Positions 1 to 10,600 of a stretch of DNA of 28,871 nucleotides are shown in pieces (the stretch's first letter is position 1; every line of letters starts with the position of its first letter). The position numbers and the translations under genes were made by a program. The DNA comes from a virus, in the IMG/VR virus record IMGVR_UViG_3300017714_000110, positions 1 to 28,871 of that record; one strand, 5' to 3'. Below the pieces are notes generated by a model, which was given only the letters and a program-made list of their open reading frames with translations, made no database searches and was not told the DNA's origin.

Positions 1-28
1 ACCCAACTGTAAAAAATTAAAATAACTA

Positions 29-43
29 ATATTTATAAATAAA
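29..43 (+). promoter_or_regulatory. Candidate T4-type late promoter (ATATTTATAAATAAA)
   Basis: The 15-mer contains TATAAATA at 34-41, identical to the T4 late-promoter -10 octamer, and a 12-bp palindrome TATTTATAAATA. The exact 15-mer recurs at 12148 and 24185, each time just upstream of a gene. With T4 spacing, transcription would begin near 47, at or just after the ATG at 44, so the first mRNA would be leaderless or the geometry differs here. Confidence 0.5.
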
Positions 44-394
44 ATGAAGACATCAGCATTAAAAACAATTATTAAAGAAGCAGTAAAGGAAGCGATTCAA
101 GAAGAATTGAAGGAAATTTTACTGGAAGCTGTTAAAACTCCAAAAGTTATATCACAAGTACCAGTTGCACCTGTAGTTGAAAATTATACCCCACCAACTC
201 CACCGCAACCTGTAATGTCAGCTGAGGATAAAAGAACAGCATACAAGAATATATTAGGGGATACAAATATGGCTTTAAATAGTAGTAATGTCCAATCATT
301 CCAACCTCAAGCAGGAATGGATGTAGCTAATGGAACATTACCAGCAGGAGAAGTAGATATGTCTCAAATAATGGGATTAATGAATAATAAATAA
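44..394 (+). CDS. Small helical protein upstream of gp25, function unknown
   Basis: This 116-residue protein is not recognised. Residues 1-30 form a strongly amphipathic helix rich in Lys, Glu, Ile and Leu (it starts MKTSALKTIIKEA), followed by a Pro/Val-rich linker (about 35-57) and a low-complexity C-terminal half ending in MGLMNNK. The N-terminus resembles the short leader peptides of proteins encoded after position 17500 (IIKEA and LLEA motifs), so it may be a virion component processed or targeted in the same way; this is inference. Its stop overlaps the gp25 start by one base (TAATG), which suggests translational coupling with the baseplate genes. The next internal Met is at residue 58 and would remove the helix, so the first ATG is preferred. 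Confidence 0.6.
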   Translation: MKTSALKTIIKEAVKEAIQEELKEILLEAVKTPKVISQVPVAPVVENYTPPTPPQPVMSAEDKRTAYKNILGDTNMALNSSNVQSFQPQAGMDVANGTLPAGEVDMSQIMGLMNNK

Positions 395-801
395 TGGCAA
401 GAATAATACAAAATAAATGGCCTATAGATCTACAACCTAGTAGAGCTATTGGTTTTGGTTTCCCTTTAAATGGGGATGCTGTTTTTGTGCCTACATATTA
501 TACTAGAGATCAAATTAAAGCTAATATGGTTAATTATTTGTTAACCAATAAAGGAGAAAGAGTATTTAAGCCAAGTTTTGGAGCTGATTTAAGAAATTTA
601 TTATTTGAAAATATGCAAGATATATCAAATGATGATTTAAAAAATACAATCCAAGATGATATAGCACTTTATTTCCCTAATGTAATGATTAAAGAAATAA
701 AATTTAACAATCTACCAGATGAAAACACAGTTAATTTTACATTAGTATACCAAATTGTAAATTTTGGGGTAGATGATGAAATTAATATATTACTACAATA
801 A
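394..801 (+). CDS. 25: Baseplate wedge / sheath initiator, gp25-like
   Basis: This 135-residue protein matches the GPW/gp25 family in length (T4 gp25 is about 130 residues) and in pattern. It has an N-terminal segment ending in a hydrophobic/Gly stretch (AIGFGFPLN), a helix leading to LLTNKGERVFKPSFGADL at about residues 49-66, and a C-terminal beta region (NTVNFTLVYQIVN). The family sits in the baseplate wedge and nucleates sheath polymerisation around the tail tube. The gene lies directly before a gp6-like gene, the same 25-6 order as in T4, and overlaps both neighbours by one base (TAATG on each side). Recognition rests on the sequence pattern and the gene order together. Confidence 0.93.
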   Translation: MARIIQNKWPIDLQPSRAIGFGFPLNGDAVFVPTYYTRDQIKANMVNYLLTNKGERVFKPSFGADLRNLLFENMQDISNDDLKNTIQDDIALYFPNVMIKEIKFNNLPDENTVNFTLVYQIVNFGVDDEINILLQ

Positions 802-2663
802 TGAGTAAATTAAATAGAGACATACGATATATAAATAGAGATTTTAGTACTCTAAGGGAAAATTTAATACAATATTCTAAAACATATTTCCCAAATACTT
901 ATAATGATTTTTCAGAAACATCAACTGGAATGTTATTTATGGAAATGTCTGCATATGTGGGGGATGTGTTATCTTTTTATTTAGATAACCAAATCCAAGA
1001 AACTTTTATACAAAAAGCAAGACAAACTACAAATTTATATTCTTTAGCTTACTCTATGGGGTATGTCCCTAAAGTAACAACTGTAGCATCTGTAGAATTA
1101 GACTTTTACCAACAAGTACCTTCAAAATTAAGTGCAAGTGTTTATGTACCTGATTATGATTATGCTGTAGTAATTCCAGAAAATACACAAATCTCTTCAA
1201 ATGTAGATTCTTCAATGAATTTTATAATAGAAGATGCAGTAGATTTCCAATCATCAAGTTCATTAGATTTAACTGAAGAATCAATATATCAAATATCAGG
1301 AGTCAATCCTACCTATTTTTTATTAAAAAAGAAAAGAAAAGCAATATCTGCTACTGTTAAGTCACAAAATTTTGTATTTAACGCTTCTAAAAAATTCGAT
1401 ACTAGAGATCTTAAGGCTGGGAATATTATAGGTGTATTAGATGTAATTGATAGTAATGGCAATGTCTGGTATGAAGTTCCTAATTTAGCGCAAGAAAACG
1501 TATTTAATTCAATTAGAAACACAAACACAAACGATCCTAACTACTCAATAGATACAGAAGTACCTTATTTATTAGAATTAAAATCAGTACAAAGAAGATT
1601 TGTTACAAGATTTTTAAATGAAAATACATTACAACTTCAATTTGGGGCTGGTAGCACTAGAAATATAGATGAAGAAATAGTTCCAAATCCAGATAATGTT
1701 GGTTTAGGATTACCTTTTGAAAAAACTAAATTAACAACAGCATTTTCTCCTTTAAATTTTGTTTATACTAACACTTATGGTATTGCTCCTTATAATACAA
1801 CTTTAACTGTAAGGTATTTAGTTGGGGGAGGGGCATCAGCAAATGTAGAAGCGGGAGTATTAACGGCAGTAGATGATACAAATATAAAATTTATCAACCC
1901 AGATTTATCAGATACAACATTAGCAAATCAAATCTTCAAATCTATAGCTTCTAATAATGTTAAGGCAGCAGATGGTGGGATGGATGGAGATACTATAGAA
2001 GAAATAAGACAAAATTCACTAGGTAATTTCCAAAACCAATTAAGAACTGTTACTCCACAAGATTATTTAGTTCGATCTTTATCAATGCCTTCTAATTTAG
2101 GAGTAGTTGCTAAAGCTCATGTTCAACCTTGTAAAGTAGGTGAGTATGAAGCTGGTACTTTACCATCTGTTTTAGATTTATATATTTTAACTTATGATAT
2201 AAATAAAAAATTAAGAACAGCATCTGACATCTTAAAAAGAAATTTACAAACATATCTATCAGAGTATAGAATGATAAATGATTCTATTAACATAAAAGAT
2301 GCTTATATTATTAATATAGGGGTAAATTTTGAAATAATAGTTAGACCTAATTATAATAATGCAGAAACTATAACTAAATGTATAAATTCATTAACCACAT
2401 TTTTCGAAATAGATAAATGGCAAATTAATGAGCCTATTATGATGAAAGATATTTCAATTCTTTTAGATAAGGTAGAAGGAGTGCAAACAGTAAATAATAT
2501 AGAAATTGTAAACCTAGCAGGAGAAAGTTTAGGTTATAGTAAATTTTCATATGACGTTAATGGATCTACTATAGACAGTGTATTATACCCATCAATAGAT
2601 CCAATGGTTTTTGAAGTTAAGAATCCAACAGAAGATATTAGAGGTAGAGTAGTACCAATATAA
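801..2663 (+). CDS. 6: Baseplate wedge protein, gp6-like (Baseplate J family)
   Basis: At 620 residues this is close to T4 gp6 (about 660). The N-terminus (RDIRYINRDFSTLRENLIQY) and the following STGMLFMEMSAYVGDVLSFYLD stretch match the start of gp6-type proteins. The central signature DTIEEIRQNSLGNFQNQLRT followed by VTPQDYLVRSLSMPS (about residues 395-435) is typical of the gp6/Baseplate_J family, where it forms the ring-building wedge core. The C-terminal 150 residues carry alternating beta segments (IINIGVNFEIIVRPNYN; INEPIMMKDISILLDKVEGV), as expected for the dimerising end. It begins on the last base of the gp25 gene. In T4, gp6 forms the inner ring of the baseplate together with gp25 and gp53, and the same role is likely here. 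Confidence 0.93.
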   Translation: MSKLNRDIRYINRDFSTLRENLIQYSKTYFPNTYNDFSETSTGMLFMEMSAYVGDVLSFYLDNQIQETFIQKARQTTNLYSLAYSMGYVPKVTTVASVELDFYQQVPSKLSASVYVPDYDYAVVIPENTQISSNVDSSMNFIIEDAVDFQSSSSLDLTEESIYQISGVNPTYFLLKKKRKAISATVKSQNFVFNASKKFDTRDLKAGNIIGVLDVIDSNGNVWYEVPNLAQENVFNSIRNTNTNDPNYSIDTEVPYLLELKSVQRRFVTRFLNENTLQLQFGAGSTRNIDEEIVPNPDNVGLGLPFEKTKLTTAFSPLNFVYTNTYGIAPYNTTLTVRYLVGGGASANVEAGVLTAVDDTNIKFINPDLSDTTLANQIFKSIASNNVKAADGGMDGDTIEEIRQNSLGNFQNQLRTVTPQDYLVRSLSMPSNLGVVAKAHVQPCKVGEYEAGTLPSVLDLYILTYDINKKLRTASDILKRNLQTYLSEYRMINDSINIKDAYIINIGVNFEIIVRPNYNNAETITKCINSLTTFFEIDKWQINEPIMMKDISILLDKVEGVQTVNNIEIVNLAGESLGYSKFSYDVNGSTIDSVLYPSIDPMVFEVKNPTEDIRGRVVPI

Positions 2664-2672
2664 AAAAGAATT

Positions 2673-4112
2673 ATGGCAATATATAAAATTTTCCCAACAA
2701 AAGACGCTTCCCTTTACTCTCAGTTTCCATCACAAAATACTGGGCTTGATGAGATTTTAGATATGTCTACTCAAGTTAAAGAAGGTCATGGTCAAACAAA
2801 TAGATCATTAATCCAATTTTCAACCACAGAAGTAGTTGATACTATAGATAATCTTGTAGGGAGTGGAACATCATTTATTAATGGTACAATATTGCCAATT
2901 TTTAGTACAAATGGTGGAGTACCACTTTCAGGAACACCTGGAACATATAATAATGTTGTAATAAATGGAATAAGCAGTAAAGCTAAAAATGCTTTAGCTA
3001 CCGTGATAGTTGATGGTTCGGGAGAAATTACAAGTGCCACAATTACTAACACAGGATCATTTTACCAAAAGGGAGAATTATTAAAAATATCTTCTGGAAA
3101 ATTAGGAGTAAATTCACTTCAAACAGATACTACAGTAGGACTAAAATACCCAGATTTAGATTATGGGGCATCATTAAAAATGTCAGCAGCAGTTGTTAGT
3201 GGATTAAGTCAAAACAGTACAATAGAAGTATTTCCTATATCATCTAGTTGGGATATGGGAACAGGAAGATTTTATGATGAACCAAAAACAGTAAATGGTT
3301 GTAGTTGGATTTTTTCTGACTACTCAGGATCAACAGAATGGCAAACACAACCATTTCCAGTAGGTACTCCTTATGCAACTGCATCATTTTCATCAAGTAT
3401 GGAAGGTGGAGGAAATTGGTATTATGCTGATCCATCAGGTGTAGATTATAAATTTAAACAATTGTTTTCATATGGTAATAGTATTGATATTGATATTGAT
3501 ATTCAAAGATCAATTAATCAACAATACCTATATGAGCAAGATTCTACAACAGGACAAAAGAATGATGGATTTATTGTAAAACAAACAGGTAGTCAAGAAT
3601 TTTTAAATAATGTTAATACACAAGCAACATTTAGATATTTTTCAATAGATACAAATACTATATATCCCCCTATGTTAGAGATAAAGTGGGATGATTATAA
3701 TTTTAATACAGGTTCATCAGATAACACAATATTAAAACAAGCAGAAGCATTTGTATCTGTTTATAATAATGCCGGAACTTATTACTCTGGAAGTATTGCT
3801 AGATTTAGGTTAGCAGGAATACCAAAATACCCAGATGTAGTATTCCAAACGGCATCATTATATACAACAAATTTTTATTTACCACCCCAAACATCATATT
3901 ATTCTATAAAAGACACAGATACTAATGAGGTTATTATTAATTTTGATGAAAAATATACTAAAATAAGTGCAGATTCAACATCAAATTATTTTGATGTATA
4001 TATGAATGGTTTAGAACCTGAAAGATATTATACTATTCTTATTAAAACAACAATAGATGGTTCTACAAAAATATTCGATGAAGATATAATGTTTAAAGTA
4101 ATAAATGGGTAA
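2673..4112 (+). CDS. Virion structural protein with DNRLRE-like fold and inserted beta module
   Basis: This 479-residue protein starts 9 bp after the gp6-like gene and is probably a baseplate or fibre-attachment component. Residues 1-50 (KDASLYSQFP, RSLIQFS) and about 160-215 (ASLKMSA, IEVFPISSSWDMGTGRF) look like the two halves of a DNRLRE-type beta-sandwich domain. Between them, residues about 85-150 hold a separate module of the pattern TYNNV ... ALATVIVDGSGEIT ... ITNTGSFY ... GELLKI, also found in two other structural proteins of the window. Residues 425-479 look like a further beta domain (ERYYTILIKTTIDG). A hexamer tandem repeat at 3482-3504 encodes the DIDIDI stretch. The next gene overlaps by one base. 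The DNRLRE assignment is by eye and moderate. Confidence 0.75.
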   Translation: MAIYKIFPTKDASLYSQFPSQNTGLDEILDMSTQVKEGHGQTNRSLIQFSTTEVVDTIDNLVGSGTSFINGTILPIFSTNGGVPLSGTPGTYNNVVINGISSKAKNALATVIVDGSGEITSATITNTGSFYQKGELLKISSGKLGVNSLQTDTTVGLKYPDLDYGASLKMSAAVVSGLSQNSTIEVFPISSSWDMGTGRFYDEPKTVNGCSWIFSDYSGSTEWQTQPFPVGTPYATASFSSSMEGGGNWYYADPSGVDYKFKQLFSYGNSIDIDIDIQRSINQQYLYEQDSTTGQKNDGFIVKQTGSQEFLNNVNTQATFRYFSIDTNTIYPPMLEIKWDDYNFNTGSSDNTILKQAEAFVSVYNNAGTYYSGSIARFRLAGIPKYPDVVFQTASLYTTNFYLPPQTSYYSIKDTDTNEVIINFDEKYTKISADSTSNYFDVYMNGLEPERYYTILIKTTIDGSTKIFDEDIMFKVING

Positions 4113-4609
4113 TGCAATACGATAATTCAACAAATAATAACGCACCTAATTCTAATGCACTCCCTAATGCACCTTTAGATGATACTCAATTAAATAAATC
4201 TACAGATGAAAATACAGAAGTAACTTTAATTAGAACGGGATATAATAGAGAGTCATTTAGATCTACATTTGATACAGAATTTAAAGAATTAGGTGTAGCT
4301 GAGCAAGATTTAAGTTTTTTTGATCCTAACTTGGCTTCCGTAGAAGATTTTTTTAACATATACAACAATTTGTTTTTTATTATTCCTAAATATGGAGAAA
4401 TAAATTCACATGAATATTTAATTAAAGAAAGTAGTGATTATATAGATTATAAAGCAAATCAGGAAGAAATCCAGGCTTTATTAGATGAAATAGCAGAATT
4501 AAGAGAAACAAACTTACAACTCCAGGTAGATATGGCAAGTATATTAGGTGCAAAACAAGAAATTGATAGAGCAATTGAAGATGCAAGAGAAGTTGAATCA
4601 GGAACATAA
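4112..4609 (+). CDS. Small coiled-coil structural protein, unknown
   Basis: This 165-residue protein is not recognised. It has an Asn-rich disordered N-terminus (residues 1-35), a central acidic and aromatic part (SFFDPNLASVEDFFNIYNNL) and a C-terminal coiled coil (about 110-160) with Leu/Ile/Ala heptads. It starts inside the stop codon of the preceding structural gene (GGTAATG) and lies immediately before the giant tail gene. It is therefore most likely a baseplate or fibre-connector protein, perhaps trimeric through the coiled coil. No enzymatic motif is visible. Confidence 0.65.
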   Translation: MQYDNSTNNNAPNSNALPNAPLDDTQLNKSTDENTEVTLIRTGYNRESFRSTFDTEFKELGVAEQDLSFFDPNLASVEDFFNIYNNLFFIIPKYGEINSHEYLIKESSDYIDYKANQEEIQALLDEIAELRETNLQLQVDMASILGAKQEIDRAIEDAREVESGT

Positions 4610-4631
4610 TCATAAAGTAAAATAACAAAAG

Positions 4632-7600
4632 ATGACAGAAATACCAGTATCTTCTTCTATGCAACAAATTAATCCTTCATTATTATTTAATGATGGGTTT
4701 GAGTTAGAAAATAGTTCTTTAATACCTAATGAAGACTATTCAGGGTCTTTTACTCCTGGGATAAATCAAATTGAATTTTATGTTTATGATTCTCAAAAAA
4801 GTATCCAATATTCAGATTATAACTTTTTAGATTATCAAATAACTCAAAATACTACACCTGATGCTAATCCTGTAGGGGCAAATACGGAGCAATTAGCTAA
4901 CCCAGTTGTAGGTAATTCTACTACAGACGTAGTAAATATAAACCCTGAAGAAGATATATATAATGCTGGTTATAGTAATGGAGTGTTATATGGGGTTTAT
5001 AATTTTATAAATAATCAACTAAGTTCATCTATAGATAATAAATATTTCATATCAGAAATATCAGGAGATAGAACAGAAATTAGAATAAAATCTAATTATA
5101 TTACCCCAACTCAAATGAAGTCTTCATATATTTCATTTGAAAATACTCTTAATACTCCTAAATATTTCGATGAATTTTATATAACATTTGGTGAAAATGA
5201 ATACCATATTGGTGTTAATAGTCAATATGATGCTGGTTTAAATACAAACACAGCAAATACTGAAGCTGATAAAACACCAGGTGAACCTTCAATTCTAATT
5301 AAGTTATTTGATCCACTTCCATCTAGATATCAAGTATTAAATGAGTTATATGTTGTTACAAAAACAGCAGAAACTCAAGTATATGAAGTAGATTTTGTTG
5401 AAGATTTAAGTGTAATAAGTGATACAATTGCTTTAAAAGGTCCTAATATAAATTTAGACATTAAAGATTTTGTAAATAACTCAACAACTTATAAAAATAA
5501 AAATGAATTATTAAATACTGAATCTAGCGGATCTAAAGATCAATTTTTAAGTATTTTAGATCAAAAAGGTATAAAATTAACTCCTAATTACTCAACTTCA
5601 TCATTTGACCAATTCGTTAATTTTTCATCAGCAAAAGAAAGAACTAAAAACTTTTATACAAAAGTATCTAGAATACAGTCATATGAAAATGATATTGCTG
5701 CTATTAATCCTATAACAGGATCGAACCCAACACCTCAAATTTCACAAAGTATAGCAGGTTTATACACTAAAATTGAAGAAGAAATAAGATCTTTTGATGG
5801 TTGGGATTATTATTTGTACTATAATACAGCCTCTGATTCTTATCCAAAAGATTTAGCAATAAGTAATGATTTTCCATTTCCCTTATTAAACACAGGAAGT
5901 ACTGAAGTATTAGAATGGCTAGGTAGTGATGTAGAAAATAGTCAATATTATGGAGGGGTTTTATTATCAGCTTCATTATATGATAATAATAATCAAAATT
6001 ATTTATATTATACTATTCCTACATTTATAACAGAGCAAAATAATAATGATAATTATGTAGATTTTGTAAATATGGTTGGTCAATCATTTGATGAACTTTG
6101 GCTGTATACAAAAACTATAACAAATAAATTAAATACTACTAATGTTTTAGATGAAGGTGTTCCTTTATCATTAGCAGATGATGTAATTACATCTTTAGGG
6201 TATACAGGATTTGGTAATAATTATAATAATCAAGATAACTTTATAGGGTTAGCAGGTAATGATGATGGGGTTTATGTTCCACCAACAGGAAGTGAATTAA
6301 TAAACCATTATATAGCTATTAATAATGGTGAAATAGTTAATTATTGGGATCCTAATTATTCATGGGCAGATTATGTTGAACAATTAATAACAAAAGGGTT
6401 TCCATATCCAATAGATGATGTAAGTAAAGAAATATTTAAACGTCTTTACCATAATATGTCTTATCTTGTAAAGAAAAAAGGTACAGTAGCTGGGTTAAGA
6501 CAATTAATTAATATTTGGGGTATTCCAAATACTATTTTAAGAATAAATGAATTTGGAGGTAAAAATAAAGACCAAACAGATGATTATGATTTATGGTATG
6601 AAAGATATAGTTATGCTTACTCCCCAGTAGCTAATTCATATAGAGCAAGTGCATCAGCTATAGTTCCATGGATGCCTTTAGAAAGAAATAGAATAGCAGA
6701 TGCAGGAGCTTATGTAGTTCCTGATGGTGTAGCTCTTAGGTTTAAAACAACAGGTTACCCATCATCTTCATTTGCTGGAAGTTTTGATAAACAAACCATA
6801 GCAGCAAAAAAATCAAATGGGTTAGATGATAAAGAATTTGATTGGGGGATAACACTTAATTATACAGGATCTACATCAGGCTCATATTCAGGTTCATCAA
6901 ATAGTGATTATAGAGATTGGGCAGAAATGCAATTTTATATATCAGGAGCAGCTGCGGATGGAGGTAATGCTATTTCAGATCCAATTTACTTACCATTTTA
7001 CAATAAAGATTGGTGGTCTGTTATCTTACAAAGAAATGAACACGTAGCTTATACTAACAATTCAAATAGAGTAACATATACTTTATATGTTAAAAATAAA
7101 ATATATAATGGGTGGGATGGAAATAGTTTAGGATTTGAAGGATCAGCTAGTTTAGATTCTTTTGATGTTAGTGGGGGTGGATTATATGGAACAGGATTAT
7201 ATGGAACAGCTTTATATGGTGCCCAAATATCTGGATCTTTAAATTATGCTTGGAATAAATTTGGTACAAATGCTAATGATGGGGTTTATATTGGGGGTAG
7301 AATAAATGGAACAGAAGTAGGAGGATTAACAACAAATTTAGCTGGTCAAGCATTTTCTGGATCATTTCAAGAATTTAGATACTATTCACATGATATAAGT
7401 GAATCTGTATTTAATGATTTTGTAATGAATCCTGAGTCAATTGAAGGTAATGCATCAGTAGGAAATGAAAGTTCATTTGATATAGTAAATTTTAGAGCAC
7501 CTTTAGGAAATGAATTAGAAAGTTTATTTACTTCTTCTCTTCTTATAAAGCATAATGAAGTAATTCCTTCACTACATCCTGCAGTTACAGCATCGTCTGA

Positions 7601-10600
7601 TTTATTAATAACAGGATCATTTGTAGATCCTGCTACAAATATAACTTCATCAGATTATAAAATAGTTTATGAAGCAAATACAGTAACAAGAACATATAGT
7701 AATACAAATACAGAAACTTACTTTTTAGATCAACCAGCAGTAGGATTTAGAAATAGAATTACAAATAAAATACAAAATACTAAAGATTTAAATTTTGGAA
7801 CAGTATTATCAGGGCAAGTTAGTATTGAAAAAGATCCATTTATTAGTCAAAGTTATACTGAAAATTTAAATCAATTAGAAGTTGCTTTTTCACCCCAAGA
7901 TGAAATAAATGATGATATAATACAGTCTTTAGGATATGGTGCAATACAAGAAGTATTAGCAGATCCAAGATTTAGATCATCATCAGATAGTTACTACCCT
8001 GAGTTAAGAGATATAGCAAAAGAATATTTTCAAAAATATGAAGGTAGTAATGTGTACGATTATTTAAGATTAATTAAATATTTTGATGATTCACTATTTA
8101 AAGCGATCAAAAACTATGTACCAGCTCGTACTAGTGTGTCTACAGGTATTGTAATACATCAAAATATGTTAGAGCGCAATAGGTATCGAGAACCACAAGT
8201 TGATTCATATACTACGCAATCTTATGGGATAACAAATATACCTCTAACAACACAAAATTTAGAACTAACAGGTAGTATTGAATTACATGAAATAACAGGT
8301 AGTACAGGGGGTAGTTTAAATAAATATAATATAACAGGTTCCCAATTAGGTTACTATGGGTTTACTAGAAATGGTGGAAATGCAACTGTTCAACCTTTAG
8401 AAGCTAGATCATTGCATACTACTCCATCTATAAATGATATGGGTACAGCAACTTCACCTAATGGTAACATTTATGGTGAAATAAATAATTCATTCCCTAC
8501 AGAATACAACTCAGCAAATCCTGTAGTAACTCCATATTTTAAAACTTTAAAACCTATTAAAACAGGATTTTCAATATGGTTAGATACTAATGTGATAACA
8601 CCGGTTAATGTTATGATTTCTTCATCATTAAGAGGTGAAATATTTAATCATGAATTTTCTAATGCTTTTAATGGATCTACAGTAATAACATCTCCTTTAG
8701 ATATTACACCAGATGAAACTATAGCATTTTATGCTTATAACCCATCTAATCTATCATCATTATTTTTACAAAATTATGTTGTTAAAACACATGATTATGA
8801 AACACCAAATAATCCAATAACACTTCTTCCATTAGGAGACATTTCATCATCAGCTGATCCATCAGATCAAGCTTATATTGAATATAATCAAACACAAGTA
8901 GGATTATTAGGTGAAGTTATAGATAATCAAGAAGAATTTTATGATGGAGAATTTAGTGGTAGTACACTTAATGTGGGTCAATTTTATAATACTCAATATA
9001 ATCCTTACTTAAGAGTAAATAAAGACAGTATAGCAAATGATAGAGCAGTTAACTTACCAGTAGTTGATTTTACAAGTGGAACTACTCAAATAAATCCAAG
9101 ATTAAAACAAGGTGTAAGTTTGGTAACATCTTTATTTCCAGGTGCATTAAGTACTGGTGTAACAACAGCAGCAGGATTTACGTTTCCAACAACATTTACT
9201 AATGTTCCTATTACAATTACATCTGGAACAGTTACAGGAACTATATTAGCTACAGTTAAAATCTGTAGCCTAATTGGGAATTCATATGTATGCGAACTTA
9301 CGATTACAAATACACCACCTCCTTATATAACTGTAGGAACAACACTCCAAATTCCAGCAAACACAATGACTGGGGTTACTAGTGATGTTGATATGCAAGT
9401 AACAGATTCTTCTTTGAATCAATTTAGTAGTATAACTGCTAATGGTTTTACAGTTACAAATACAGCTAATAGTTATTATATATTTCTAGCTGGTCAACCT
9501 TCAAATTTATTAAATGGTAGAAAATATAATATATCATTTGAAGTTTCAAATTATAGTGGAGGTGGTGTAATAGGTCTTTCAACAAAAGATTCAACAGGAA
9601 TATATAATTTATTTACATTAGGAGCTCCAAATACAACATATGGAATTTATTCTGCTTCATTCCAAACAGCATTTATACCAAATGGCCCAGAAACATTAGC
9701 AGCAAGAGTATCAGTATCCCCTGGATTTGGAGGAATTATTACTGATTTTAATATTTCACCTAATTATGCAGGTGATTCTTGGTGGGATGATGTTTATGCA
9801 GATATTTACTTAAACCCATTACAGCAAGATCAATGGCAAATTCAAAATACACAAAGTATTATATTTGATAATTCTGATTACAGCCCATTAAACAATAATG
9901 TTAATTTAAATAGAAGTAGTAGTACTAGGTTATTATTATCATATAATGATGAACAATATCAACCTGAAAACTTTCAAAATGTTGTTACTTACTCATTAAA
10001 TAATACTAGTGAGTCAATGTTTGCTGATGTACCAGATAGTAATTATACACAACTAGCAAGTATAAATCCTAGATATAATGGATCTAGAATAACAAGTTTA
10101 GATTACAATAATTTCACTCCATCAGGTACTATAGGTATAGTAGATTCTTTACCAGTTCAACCATTTAATAAAAGACAAAGATTACCTTATCAATCTACAG
10201 TAGCTCAAAAGTTTATAAATGGAGTTTCAAAATCCGCAGTAACAGGTTTAGATTCTTGGGAAGGAGATAATTCTTATGGAAAAACAGCAGTAATTAATAA
10301 AAATCCTGCTTACATAGCTCATTTCCAAGATTCATTTGAACAATATAATTATTGGGATTCATATGAATATAATATTGATTCTGTTATTTTTATTCCAACA
10401 GAAAGTATAGCATCAAAAAATTATATACCTGATAGTATAGGGATAGATGGTACTAACTTTAATAAAAAATTAATGTCATCTGTATTTGAACCTGGTAGAA
10501 AAATGGGGATTAGTTATGACCAACAACAATTTTTATATAAAAATATTATAAATAATTCACAATCTATTATAAACTATAACAATTTAACACCAAAAGTAGG

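Noticed and set aside
3482-3504. Hexamer tandem repeat (TATTGA-type) as a mobile or regulatory repeat
   Set aside because: It is a short in-frame repeat encoding alternating Ile and Asp in a structural protein; A/T-rich slippage explains it.
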